In this document: piece after piece, positions 54,326 to 63,032 of the stretch | Layout of the letters: every line of letters starts with the position of its first letter | How positions within the stretch are numbered: position 1 is the first letter of the stretch | Source: Clostridium transplantifaecale | GTDB lineage: Bacteria > Bacillota > Clostridia > Lachnospirales > Lachnospiraceae | NCBI RefSeq assembly: GCF_900626075.1 | Contig: NZ_UYZY01000004.1 | Span: 310,001-374,000, forward strand | Direction: 5' to 3' | Length of the DNA stretch: 64,000 bases | Notes under the pieces: model-generated | The model's database searches: none | What the model was told of the DNA's origin: nothing | The model's input: the letters and a program-made list of their open reading frames with translations, nothing else | Program-made: the position numbers and the translations under genes

Positions 54326-55576
54326 ATGTATTATTATAAAGTGGAGGGACAGCTCTGCTGTTCACTGGAGAAAGATCTGCCCTATGAGAAGGCGGAAAAA
54401 CCGGAGAAAATCACATCCCTTATCTATCTGTTCGACAGGGAGCCTGGAAGCTGCAGGGCATCCTTCCGGGTAAATGATCCGGCCATGCTGTTTGCAGAGA
54501 GTGAGAATGTTTCCTGGCTGAGCAGTGTAAAACTGGCCGAAGCCGCAGAAGGAAAAGAAGTGGATGAAACGATCCGGGAAGTGATCCGGGAAGGTAAGAT
54601 GCGCGCTGTAAACATGCGTCATCCCCAATTTGCAGAGATTGTAAAGGAGAAGCAGGAAGGCGGCAAAAAACGCGTCAACGTGCTTGCCATCGGTGATGTG
54701 GGCAGCACGCTCCTCACGGGGCTCCATCTGCTGGGAGGTGATGTGATAAGCTCCATCGGAATCTGTGACATTTCCGATAAAGTGACGGCACGATGGGAAT
54801 TTGAAGAAAACCAGATTGCTTATCCGTGGGATTACGATGCCCTTCCGGAGGTTGACATCGTAAAGCCGGAGGATCTCTTCAAATGTGACGTTTTCGTATT
54901 TGTGGCCTCCAAGGGGATTCCTCCCGTTGGCTCCGGTGTCAAGGATGTGAGGATGTACCAGTTTGAGAATAACTCCAAGATCGTCGCCCAGTATGCAAGG
55001 CAGGCCAGGGCGGAACATTTTAAAGGACTGTTTGCCGTGGTTTCCGATCCGGTGGATCCTCTTGCCAAGACGGCATGGCTGGAGAGCAATAAGAATGAAA
55101 ACGGGGTTCTGGATCATCAGGGCCTCCGTCCGGAACAGGTCCATGGATTCGGCCTGGGTGTAATGAACGCCCGCGCCGCTTATTATGCAAAGCGCGATGA
55201 GAGGTTCAAACAGTTCCTGACGGAAGGACGTTCCTTCGGCCCTCACGGCCAGGATCTGGTTGTTGCGGATTCCATTGAAAACTACAATGATGAACTGTCA
55301 AAAGAACTGACCGAACTGACTGTGACGGCGAATCTTCATATGAGAGCCATCGGCTTTAAGCCGTTCATTGCACCGGCATATTCTTCGGGGGCAATCTCTC
55401 TTGTCCTGATGATGCGCGGCGCCTGGCACTGCGGTTCCGTTTTCCTTGGCGGCGTCTATATGGGAGTAAAAAACAGGTACACCACATCCGGTCTTGAGAC
55501 GGAAGTGCTTCCTCTGCCGGAAAAACTTTACGAGAGAATCGTGCTGGCCGAGGATAATTTGAAGAAAATTGTATAA
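54326..55576 (+). CDS. Lactate/malate dehydrogenase-like protein with N-terminal extension
   Basis: 416 residues. An extension of about 115 residues precedes a Rossmann domain (VNVLAIGDVGSTLLTGLHLLGG). The C-terminal part has GPHGQD where lactate and malate dehydrogenases have the catalytic GEHGD, and FGLGVMNARAAYYA in the substrate region. NAD binding is likely but a normal LDH role is doubtful because of the extension and altered motifs. It follows the 1615-residue gene after 18 bp with AAGGAGGAG. Confidence 0.75.
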   Translation: MYYYKVEGQLCCSLEKDLPYEKAEKPEKITSLIYLFDREPGSCRASFRVNDPAMLFAESENVSWLSSVKLAEAAEGKEVDETIREVIREGKMRAVNMRHPQFAEIVKEKQEGGKKRVNVLAIGDVGSTLLTGLHLLGGDVISSIGICDISDKVTARWEFEENQIAYPWDYDALPEVDIVKPEDLFKCDVFVFVASKGIPPVGSGVKDVRMYQFENNSKIVAQYARQARAEHFKGLFAVVSDPVDPLAKTAWLESNKNENGVLDHQGLRPEQVHGFGLGVMNARAAYYAKRDERFKQFLTEGRSFGPHGQDLVVADSIENYNDELSKELTELTVTANLHMRAIGFKPFIAPAYSSGAISLVLMMRGAWHCGSVFLGGVYMGVKNRYTTSGLETEVLPLPEKLYERIVLAEDNLKKIV

Positions 55577-55620
55577 CCTGACATTGATAAACGAATTCCC
55601 GTGAGAAAGGAAGCGGTTTT

Positions 55621-56718
55621 TTGAACAGTTCAGATATAACAGTGATTAAGCTTCAGGGGGAATCCGGCGGGGAGTCGGAACGGCTTAAAGAAGTGCTTTT
55701 AGCCGCGCTTGACGGACTTAAGGTCCACTTTATCCACAGCGCGGATGAGATGGGATATTTTACGGATAAGACGGCGCAGCACGGCACAAAACGGCTGCTG
55801 TTTGCCGTCTGTCTAGGTAAGACGGGCATCAACCCGGAGTATTACAGGGTGTTGCGCTTCCTCAGGGAGAACCCGGAAAGCCTGGACGGCTGGACAGGTG
55901 GCGTTGTCATGGACGGTGACAGCGATCTCTACACAAAATCAGTGGCCAGAGAACTTACATTTACTGCAAACTGCTGCGGCTGTACCTTTGTGGGACGCCC
56001 TCTGGTGGAGGGAACGAAAACACTGTCCAATTTTACCATTGTAGCCGGCAACATGGAAACGGATCTGAAAAGCGCTTACAAAAAAAGCGTTGAGATCCTG
56101 GTACGTGAAATCATGGAATTTGAAAGGCCTCTGTCGGACCGGCCCAACCTCCTGGTTCTTCATGCATCAAGCCATCAGACTTCCAATACATTTGCACTCT
56201 GGAATGCGGTCAGGGAACGGCTGGACGGTTTTGACATCACGGAAATCGGACTGAGAAACGGAACGCTTTCCGACTGTTCCGGCTGTCCGTACAAAATGTG
56301 CCTTCACTTTGGTGAGAAGGGAAGCTGCTTTTACGGCGGAATCATCGCGGAAGATGTTTATCCGGCGGTTAAGAAAGCGGACGCCCTCATGATGCTGTGC
56401 CCCAACTACAATGACGCCCTGTCCGCCAACCTGACGGCATTTATCAACCGGCTGACGGCTTTGTTCCGAACGACGCGGTTTTATGACAAGGCGCTGTTCG
56501 GTATTGTGGTTTCGGGTTATTCCGGAAGCGATATTGTGGCAGAGCAGTTGATTGCCGCTCTCAATATGAATAAAACCTTTTATCTTCCGGGAAACTTCGC
56601 AATGCTGGAGACAGCCAACAACGCAGGCAGCGCGATGAAACTTCCCGGTATTGAAGAGAGAATTGAGCAGTTTGCAGAAAACATTACGAAAACACTGAAA
56701 AAAGAGGCAGCAGAATGA
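55621..56718 (+). CDS. Flavodoxin-like NAD(P)H-dependent FMN oxidoreductase
   Basis: 365 residues from a TTG at 55621, seven bases after AAAGGAAG; no ATG nearby has a better site. The C-terminal half is flavodoxin-like (LLVLHASSHQTSNTFALWNAV for the FMN phosphate, then SGCPYKMCLHFGEKGSCFY with four cysteines, and MMLCPNYNDALSANLTAFINR). The N-terminal 170 residues are an extra domain that I do not recognise. The cysteine cluster is typical of iron-sulfur-flavoprotein relatives. It overlaps the next gene by 4 bp. Confidence 0.8.
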   Translation: MNSSDITVIKLQGESGGESERLKEVLLAALDGLKVHFIHSADEMGYFTDKTAQHGTKRLLFAVCLGKTGINPEYYRVLRFLRENPESLDGWTGGVVMDGDSDLYTKSVARELTFTANCCGCTFVGRPLVEGTKTLSNFTIVAGNMETDLKSAYKKSVEILVREIMEFERPLSDRPNLLVLHASSHQTSNTFALWNAVRERLDGFDITEIGLRNGTLSDCSGCPYKMCLHFGEKGSCFYGGIIAEDVYPAVKKADALMMLCPNYNDALSANLTAFINRLTALFRTTRFYDKALFGIVVSGYSGSDIVAEQLIAALNMNKTFYLPGNFAMLETANNAGSAMKLPGIEERIEQFAENITKTLKKEAAE

Positions 56719-58163
56719 AATACCGCAAAAAAGGACGGTTCTGGCTTCTTCCCCTGCTGATTATCCTGTATCTGGCCGTCGGGGCCGTATTTCCATTCCT
56801 TACTTATAAAGAAGTGGAGGAAGGAACGGCGCTGCTTCCGGGACTCCAAGCAATGGTGAACGGAGAGAATACGGAATCCGGGTTTTCCGACCGCGCCATG
56901 ATTCTGGAGACAAACGCGAGCGCCTGGGAAGAACGGCTCTGTCTGATGGATCAGGCAAAAGAGCGGATCATACTCTCAACCTTTGATATGAGGGACGGAG
57001 AGAGCACAAAAGATCTGCTTGCCCTGATCCTTGAGAAAGCCGACCAGGGAGTTCAGGTGCAGATTCTGGTCGACGGATTTTCCGGTCTGGTCAGGATGAC
57101 GGGAAGGAGCCTGTTTCAGGCTGTCGGCTCCCATCCCAATATTGAAATACGCCACTATAACCCGATTAACCTCCTGGAACCCTGGAAAACCCAGGGACGG
57201 ATGCATGACAAATATGTGATTGTGGATGACATCGGATATATTCTGGGCGGCCGCAACTCATTTGATTATTTTATCGGAACCTACGGCACGGAGCACGAGA
57301 GCCTCGACCGGGAGGTGCTCGTCTACAATCCCGCCCATGGGACCGGGGAAGGACACGATAGCTCCCTGTATGAAGTTGAGAAATATTTTGAGGGTGTCTG
57401 GAACCTGGACGTGACGAAACCCTTTGCCGACAGCGAAAAGCTGGCAGAAAAAAAGAGCGTGTCGGACGATCGGGAAATGCTGAGGGAGAGGATAAAGACC
57501 CTCAGGAAAGACAATCCGCAAATATTCGAACAGACTGATTATGAAGAGCGCACCGTTGAAACAGAGGGAATCTGCCTTGTGTCAAACCCTACAGGAATAT
57601 ATGGGAAGGAACCTATGGTATTTTATCAGCTCACAAAGCTTATGGAGGCCAAGGGGGAGGAGACCATTATCCACACGCCCTATCTTGTATGCAATACATA
57701 TATGGAGAAACGTCTCAAAGAAGTAAACGAGGCGGTCCCCAATATGAAAATCGTCTTTAACTCAGTGGAGAATGGGGACAACTTTTTCGCATCCAGCGAT
57801 TATCTGTACCGGAAAAAGTCCCTGATTGCCATGGGTATTCCACTTTATGAGTATGACGGGGGAATTTCGACCCATGGAAAGTCCTTCACACTGGGGGAGA
57901 ATATTGCAGCGGTCGGTTCCTACAATTTTGATTTGAGGAGCACCTATCTCGACACCGAACTGATGCTGGTTATCAAGAGTAAAGACCTGACAACAGAACT
58001 GAACGGGAATCTTGAGGCTATTGAGAAAGGGTGCCGGAAGGTAATTGATGAGACGGAGTATGAGGTTCCATCCGGCATTACGGTGGCGGAGATTCCGGGA
58101 TGGAAAAAGCTTGCGATGAAGGTGACAGGAATTGTGATGACGCCGTTTCGGTTTCTTATTTAA
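56715..58163 (+). CDS. Phospholipase D-like / cardiolipin synthase-like membrane protein
   Basis: 482 residues. One N-terminal membrane segment (residues about 10-30). Two PLD motifs: MHDKYVIVDDIGYILGGRN near residue 162 and THGKSFTLGENIAAVGSYNF near residue 385, the second with HGK and no clear Asp at the usual spacing. Proteins of this type make cardiolipin or hydrolyse phosphodiesters. Last gene of the operon; its TAA is followed with no gap by repeat copy C. Confidence 0.85.
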   Translation: MKYRKKGRFWLLPLLIILYLAVGAVFPFLTYKEVEEGTALLPGLQAMVNGENTESGFSDRAMILETNASAWEERLCLMDQAKERIILSTFDMRDGESTKDLLALILEKADQGVQVQILVDGFSGLVRMTGRSLFQAVGSHPNIEIRHYNPINLLEPWKTQGRMHDKYVIVDDIGYILGGRNSFDYFIGTYGTEHESLDREVLVYNPAHGTGEGHDSSLYEVEKYFEGVWNLDVTKPFADSEKLAEKKSVSDDREMLRERIKTLRKDNPQIFEQTDYEERTVETEGICLVSNPTGIYGKEPMVFYQLTKLMEAKGEETIIHTPYLVCNTYMEKRLKEVNEAVPNMKIVFNSVENGDNFFASSDYLYRKKSLIAMGIPLYEYDGGISTHGKSFTLGENIAAVGSYNFDLRSTYLDTELMLVIKSKDLTTELNGNLEAIEKGCRKVIDETEYEVPSGITVAEIPGWKKLAMKVTGIVMTPFRFLI

Positions 58164-59038
58164 GGGGATTGGTTGAGGAAGGAGAACGCCGCCGGTTACG
58201 GCCGGGGGCGGGATGGTGAGAGGGAGGCTGTGAGTCTTCAGTCCCGGAGGATAGGTTGTCGCGGGTGGGGAATCCGGGCAGAAAAAGTTCCTGCGGGAAA
58301 CGCTTTCGCTCTTCGGAGTACATAATAGTACTAACCTCGAAAAGACCTCGGTAAGTACCAATGAACTCCCAGGTTCCCTCCGGAATCTTTTTCTCCCTCC
58401 TCCCCCACGGGTAGGTTATGGACCGGGACTGAAGACGCGAAGTTTTTCGCCATCCCGATCCTTGGCCTGCGTCCGCTGAATTGTTCTATTTCTTCAAGTG
58501 GGAAGGGTATTGTCGCAGCCACTACATTCCGACAAATGCCTTGAAAATATCTCTTAATCAGTTTTATATGGTTTTAGATTGTCTGGTATGGGAATCGGCT
58601 TTATCGTCAGGATTTGATCCAACTTTGGATTCAGCCTTCATTTCAGACTGAGATGCTATCAAGACATAAAAGTATCTCAACCATGTAGTGGCTGCGACAA
58701 TACCACCCCCACACTTGAGGTTAAGAGACAATCAGCTTCTGAAGCCGGCGGACGAGGCAATACCCTTCCCTGAGTCTTCAGTCCCGCCGACAACCTGCCC
58801 GGGGAAGGAAGGAGAAAACTTTCCGAAGGGGACCTTGGAATCCGCCGGTGCTTGCTGAGGTTTCTCACGAAGCTAGCATCCGCTGTGCATTCCATAAGCG
58901 GGAGCGAGTCCCCGTAGGAATTTTTTCTCCTGGATTCCCCTTCACGACAACTTACAAACCGGGACTGAAGACTCATAAACAACCTCCCCCACCCCGTCCG
59001 CCGTCTTCCAGAGGCGTCCCCGCCTCCCAACTAAATCA
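58164..59038. repeat. Large nested-palindrome repeat, copy C (inverted relative to A and B)
   Basis: About 875 bp, the reverse complement of the copy A layout. It begins GGGGATTGGTTGAGG right after the TAA at 58161-58163 and ends near 59038 in CCCAACTAAATCAC. Arm 2 stem pair: 58232-58247 with 58423-58438. Arm 1 stem pair: 58772-58786 with 58960-58974. The centre has TGTCGCAGCCACTACA and its inverse TGTAGTGGCTGCGACA about 170 bp apart. It differs from A and B by many single bases, so copies are not recent. Confidence 0.85.
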
Positions 59039-59190
59039 CTTTACAGACAGTTTGAAAAGAAGTATACTAAAAAACAGGGATTGTCCAATTACAGCTGCAA
59101 ATACTGCAATCGAACCGGGCATCCCGCTTGATAACGGCGAAAAGTTTCCTGGCGTTTATATCATTTTAAGCCGTTAGGAGGACATTACAA

Positions 59191-60492
59191 ATGAACACAG
59201 TGGAGATGAATATGAAACCGTGGAAGAGGACACTCGCGATAGGAGTGATCACAGCTCTGACCTCTCAGCTTTACTGGAACGTATTTGTAAATAATTTTCG
59301 TATTTCTACATCGGTAATTCTGTTACCCGTCCTGATTATGACGGTGGGAATCCAGATTCATACAAGGACGATCTGTTTTGTGACGGCCTGTATTATCTAT
59401 GTTTTCCGGCTTGTCATATTGCTATTCCAGGGAATGCCGCTGGAACCCAGCCTGATACAGGTGCTTCCCGGAGCTCTGTTCTATATCTGTTATGGACTCA
59501 TTTTCAAACTCCAGATTAAGAATAAGCATATCGTTCAGATGGAACGTCTGATTGTTGCGATCTTTTTCTGCGATTTCGGTTCCAATGTTTTTGAGGTATC
59601 CCTGCAGGAGATTCTTCAGAAGGGAGCGCTGCCGGCTTTATCCGTCATCAAATATCTGATGATGATAGCCATTATCCGTACCCTGTTTGCCGCAGTTGCG
59701 CTGATTGGGGAGCGGCAGTACCGCGCCCTCCTTAAGAAAGCGGAGCATGAGAACCGTTATCAGCGGCTGTTTCTTATGACAACAGGCCTTAAGAATGAAA
59801 TCTATCTGATGCATAAGAACACGGAAGAGATCGAGAGGGTTATGAGCAATGCATACCGCCTCTATGAGAAGACCCTGACCATGGAAGAACTTCCAAAAGA
59901 GATGCAGCAGATGGCCTTAGAGATTGCCAGGGATGTCCATGAGATTAAGAAGGATTATATCAGAATTATTCAGGGGATAGAGCAGGAGATAGATGAGGAT
60001 TACGATGAGGAGAAGATGAATTTTCAGGATCTTCTGCAGATTCTGGAAGCATCCACATATCATATGCTGGCGGAGAAGCGGCTGGATGTGCGTCTTTTAT
60101 ATGACTGTCAGGAAAATTTTGTGACGAAAGAACATTATATCCTGATGGCGGTGCTTAAAAATCTTGTCAATAATGCCATAGAGGCCATTGAGACAAAGGG
60201 GCGGAGCGGCACAGTCCGCATTGCGGAGAAAAAAGAAGGTGACAGTTACCTGTTTGAAGTCACGGACGACGGTCCGGGAATTTCAGAAAGGCAGCTTCCA
60301 AATATTTTTAAAATGGGGTATTCAACAAAGTTTGATGAAAAAACGGGTAACATTTACCGTGGGGTGGGACTTGTTGGTGTGAAAAATGCAGTAGAAGAGC
60401 AATTTAAAGGTAGTATCGATGTGGAATCTACCCCGGGCAAGGGGACGAAATTCCATATTGTGATACCTGCTGAAATGTTAGAGGAGCCGTAA
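59191..60492 (+). CDS. glnK: GlnK-like membrane sensor histidine kinase
   Basis: 433 residues. Several membrane segments in the first ~190 residues, a coiled-coil linker, a dimerisation/phosphoacceptor region with DVHEIKKDYIRI near residue 250, and a HATPase domain with N box KNLVNNAIEAIE, G1 TDDGPGIS and G2 GVGLVGVKNAV. The partner regulator is of the GlnL (YcbB) type, so by analogy with Bacillus GlnK it senses glutamine or glutamate. It is 2 bp upstream of the regulator gene. Confidence 0.85.
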   Translation: MNTVEMNMKPWKRTLAIGVITALTSQLYWNVFVNNFRISTSVILLPVLIMTVGIQIHTRTICFVTACIIYVFRLVILLFQGMPLEPSLIQVLPGALFYICYGLIFKLQIKNKHIVQMERLIVAIFFCDFGSNVFEVSLQEILQKGALPALSVIKYLMMIAIIRTLFAAVALIGERQYRALLKKAEHENRYQRLFLMTTGLKNEIYLMHKNTEEIERVMSNAYRLYEKTLTMEELPKEMQQMALEIARDVHEIKKDYIRIIQGIEQEIDEDYDEEKMNFQDLLQILEASTYHMLAEKRLDVRLLYDCQENFVTKEHYILMAVLKNLVNNAIEAIETKGRSGTVRIAEKKEGDSYLFEVTDDGPGISERQLPNIFKMGYSTKFDEKTGNIYRGVGLVGVKNAVEEQFKGSIDVESTPGKGTKFHIVIPAEMLEEP

Positions 60493-60494
60493 AA

Positions 60495-61340
60495 ATGGAA
60501 ATTTATATTGTTGAAGATGACGTAACCGTAATCAGTATTCTTGAAGATATTATTGAAGATAATGAACTGGGAACTATCTGTGGAACGACGGAGGGAGAAC
60601 CCGCCAACGTGGATGAGATCCTGGCCCTTGCGCCCGATGTAATTCTCGTGGACTTCCTGATGCCTGGCAAGGACGGCGTAGAGCTTGTGAGAGAACTGAA
60701 GGAAAAGGGATGCACTGCGAGATGTATCATGATATCCCAGGTATCCGCCAAAGAGCTTGTAGGCAAGGCATATGACGCCGGAATGGAATTTTTTATCAGT
60801 AAGCCAATCAATATTATCGAAGTGAAATCTGTTATCCAGAAGGTGGAGAAGCAGATCGAAAACGAGAAGACCTTGTCCAATATCAAGAAGATGTTTATGG
60901 CAGAGATTGCCGACATGCCGAAGGAGAAGAAACCGGATGACGGCTACGGCAGAAAGGTCCAGTACATTCTCAACAGGCTGGGAATGTCGGGAGAAAAGGG
61001 CGGAGACGACATTATGAGAATCTGCCAGTACCTGCACAGCAATAAGAGGCCGATTTCTCAGGTGAGTATCGGACAGCTCTGTGATATACTCAGCGACGCC
61101 CCGAAGAATATGGAGCAGAGAATCAGAAGAGCCATTGCGGTGGGCATGTCCAATCTTGCGCATCTGGGGATTGAGGACTTTATGAACGATACGTTTACGG
61201 CCTATTCAAGCACGCTTTTCCCATTTGAGGAAATCCGGGCGGAGATGGATTATATCCGCGGAAAGAGAAAGTACGGCGGCAAAGTGAGCATCAAAAAATT
61301 TATAGACAGCCTGATGCTGGCGGCAGACCGGGAAATCTAA
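60495..61340 (+). CDS. glnL: GlnL/YcbB-type response regulator
   Basis: 281 residues. Receiver domain at 1-120 with acidic pocket (IVEDD), phosphoacceptor Asp in ILVDFLMPGKDG and Lys in FISKPINI. The C-terminal part (QYILNRLGMSGEKGGDDIMRI, RPISQVSIGQLCDIL) matches the YcbB DNA-binding domain. In Bacillus, GlnL activates glutaminase and glutamine carrier genes. Here gltS and gdh follow, so glutamate uptake and catabolism are the likely targets. Confidence 0.88.
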   Translation: MEIYIVEDDVTVISILEDIIEDNELGTICGTTEGEPANVDEILALAPDVILVDFLMPGKDGVELVRELKEKGCTARCIMISQVSAKELVGKAYDAGMEFFISKPINIIEVKSVIQKVEKQIENEKTLSNIKKMFMAEIADMPKEKKPDDGYGRKVQYILNRLGMSGEKGGDDIMRICQYLHSNKRPISQVSIGQLCDILSDAPKNMEQRIRRAIAVGMSNLAHLGIEDFMNDTFTAYSSTLFPFEEIRAEMDYIRGKRKYGGKVSIKKFIDSLMLAADREI

Positions 61341-61418
61341 CGTATTTATAGTGTTTCTAAACACGTTATAAACAAAGTTAAAAAAGTGTTATAACTTTTT
61401 AAATATATTCTTGAATTA

Positions 61419-61434
61419 TTTTGTAGTTTTTTGA
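61419..61434 (+). promoter_or_regulatory. Candidate GlnL binding site upstream of gltS
   Basis: TTTTGT-AGTT-TTTTGA. The Bacillus GlnL target, as I recall it, is the direct repeat TTTTGT-N4-TTTTGT; this site differs in one base. It overlaps the -35 region of a possible promoter whose -10 is TATACT at 61446-61451. Two inverted repeats (around 61350-61365 and 61382-61400) lie just upstream, one of which may terminate glnL. Confidence 0.5.
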
Positions 61435-61490
61435 GAGATATGATTTATACTGCCTTCAACGTAAACAAATAATTTATTGGAGGTAGTTGT

Positions 61491-62678
61491 ATGAAAGTTA
61501 TTGAGCTTGATATGTATCAGGCAACCGCGGTTGCGGCAATCGTTCTTCTTCTGGGACGCATTCTTGTTGACAAGATTGCGGTTCTCCGCAGATACTGTAT
61601 TCCGGCACCTGTAGTTGGTGGTTTCATCTATGCTATTCTGCATCTTGCAGTTAGAAGCGCGGGGATCGTTGAAATTTCCGCAGATATGACATTGAAGAAT
61701 GTGTTCATGGTTGCCTTCTTCTGTAGCGTAGGTTATACGGCATCTTTCAGAATGCTGAAAAAGGGAGGAATTCAGACAATCGTATTCCTTCTGCTCGCAG
61801 TAGTAATGGTAGTGTTACAGAACTGTCTGGGCGCAGGCCTTGCATCCGCATTCGGCCTTGATCCAAGACTTGGCCTTGCCACAGGTTCCATTCCAATGGT
61901 AGGCGGACACGGAACAGCAGGTTCCTTCGGACCGATGCTGGAAGAGCTGGGCGTTGCCAATGCTAACGTAGTGGCGATTGCTTCCGCAACTTTTGGCCTT
62001 GTTGCAGGCTGTGCTATCGGCGGACCAATTGCATACAACAAAATTCATAAATATAAATTAATTTCCGCAGCTTCGGATACAACAGTTGAAGAAATTGTTG
62101 AAAAAGACGAAACAGGCGCAATCGATTCCAAACGTTTCCTGGATGCGTTCCTCTATCTGATTATTGCAATCGGTGTAGGTACGGTTGTTTCCATGTTCCT
62201 CGGCAAGCTGATGACGTTCCCATTCTACATAGGAGCTATGCTGGTCGGCGCTGTAATCCGCAATATTATGGATGTGCAGCAGAAGGAAATCCCGATGGAA
62301 GAAATCGGAACGCTCGGCGGTTCATGTCTGTCCATTTTCCTTGGACTTGCCATGATCGATATGAAACTTTGGCAGCTGGCAGAGCTGGCTCTTCCGTTAG
62401 TAGTAATGCTTGCGGCACAGACAATACTTATGTTCCTTTACGCTTATTTCGTAGTATTCAATGTACTCGGAAGAACATACGACGCAGCCGTTATGACTAC
62501 AGGTTTCTGTGGTTTCGGTATGGGCGCAACACCGAATGCCATGGCTAACATGCAGGCAGTTACAGGACAGTATGGCCCGGCTCCTACAGCATTCATGGTA
62601 GTGCCTCTGGTAGGAAGTTTATTTATCGACTTCCTTAACGCTTCTATCCTGACAGCGTTTATTAACTTCTTCCACTAA
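61491..62678 (+). CDS. gltS: Sodium/glutamate symporter
   Basis: 395 residues with about ten membrane segments. GltS features: LDMYQATAVAAIVLLLGR at the N-terminus, YCIPAPVVGGFIYAI, GSIPMVGGHGTAGSFGPML and the matching second half FGMGATPNAMANMQAV. It imports glutamate with sodium. It has a GGAGG site and lies between the GlnKL-type system and glutamate dehydrogenase. Confidence 0.95.
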   Translation: MKVIELDMYQATAVAAIVLLLGRILVDKIAVLRRYCIPAPVVGGFIYAILHLAVRSAGIVEISADMTLKNVFMVAFFCSVGYTASFRMLKKGGIQTIVFLLLAVVMVVLQNCLGAGLASAFGLDPRLGLATGSIPMVGGHGTAGSFGPMLEELGVANANVVAIASATFGLVAGCAIGGPIAYNKIHKYKLISAASDTTVEEIVEKDETGAIDSKRFLDAFLYLIIAIGVGTVVSMFLGKLMTFPFYIGAMLVGAVIRNIMDVQQKEIPMEEIGTLGGSCLSIFLGLAMIDMKLWQLAELALPLVVMLAAQTILMFLYAYFVVFNVLGRTYDAAVMTTGFCGFGMGATPNAMANMQAVTGQYGPAPTAFMVVPLVGSLFIDFLNASILTAFINFFH

Positions 62679-63032
62679 TCGGAGATAATTGTTAATAACA
62701 TTTTGAGGGAAAATATTCTTTTATAAGAGTTGACTTTTACAGGACGGTGAAGGGTCTGCAGTGCAGGCTTTTCACCTCTTCCTGCGGGGAAGACAGTCCT
62801 GGGCCGGATGGCAGAAAACACCGTTTTTGGAGAATATAAACAAAAAATAATAACAATTATAATGCTAATTCAATTTGCTTATAAATGGGAAATGCGTTAT
62901 AATAAAAACAGAACAGAAAATTTCACAAAAACAAAAGGAATCGTGAGGGATTTTTGTTTAAGATTTACATAATCTGGTTCCAGTGAGTAGTGAAACTTTT
63001 AAAATCATATATCAAACAGGAGGTATATTACA
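62679..63032. other. Intergenic region between gltS and gdh
   Basis: A GC-rich hairpin candidate (GGTGAA 62746-62751 with TTCACC 62771-62776) lacks a T-run and is not a clear terminator. The second half is AT-rich and holds the gdh promoter and an unusual ACAAAA-rich stretch near 62925-62937. I see no further gene. Confidence 0.6.
62875..62903 (+). promoter_or_regulatory. Promoter of glutamate dehydrogenase
   Basis: TTGCTT (62875-62880), 17-bp spacer, TATAAT (62898-62903). It gives a leader of about 120 nt before the ATG at 63033. Confidence 0.75.
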
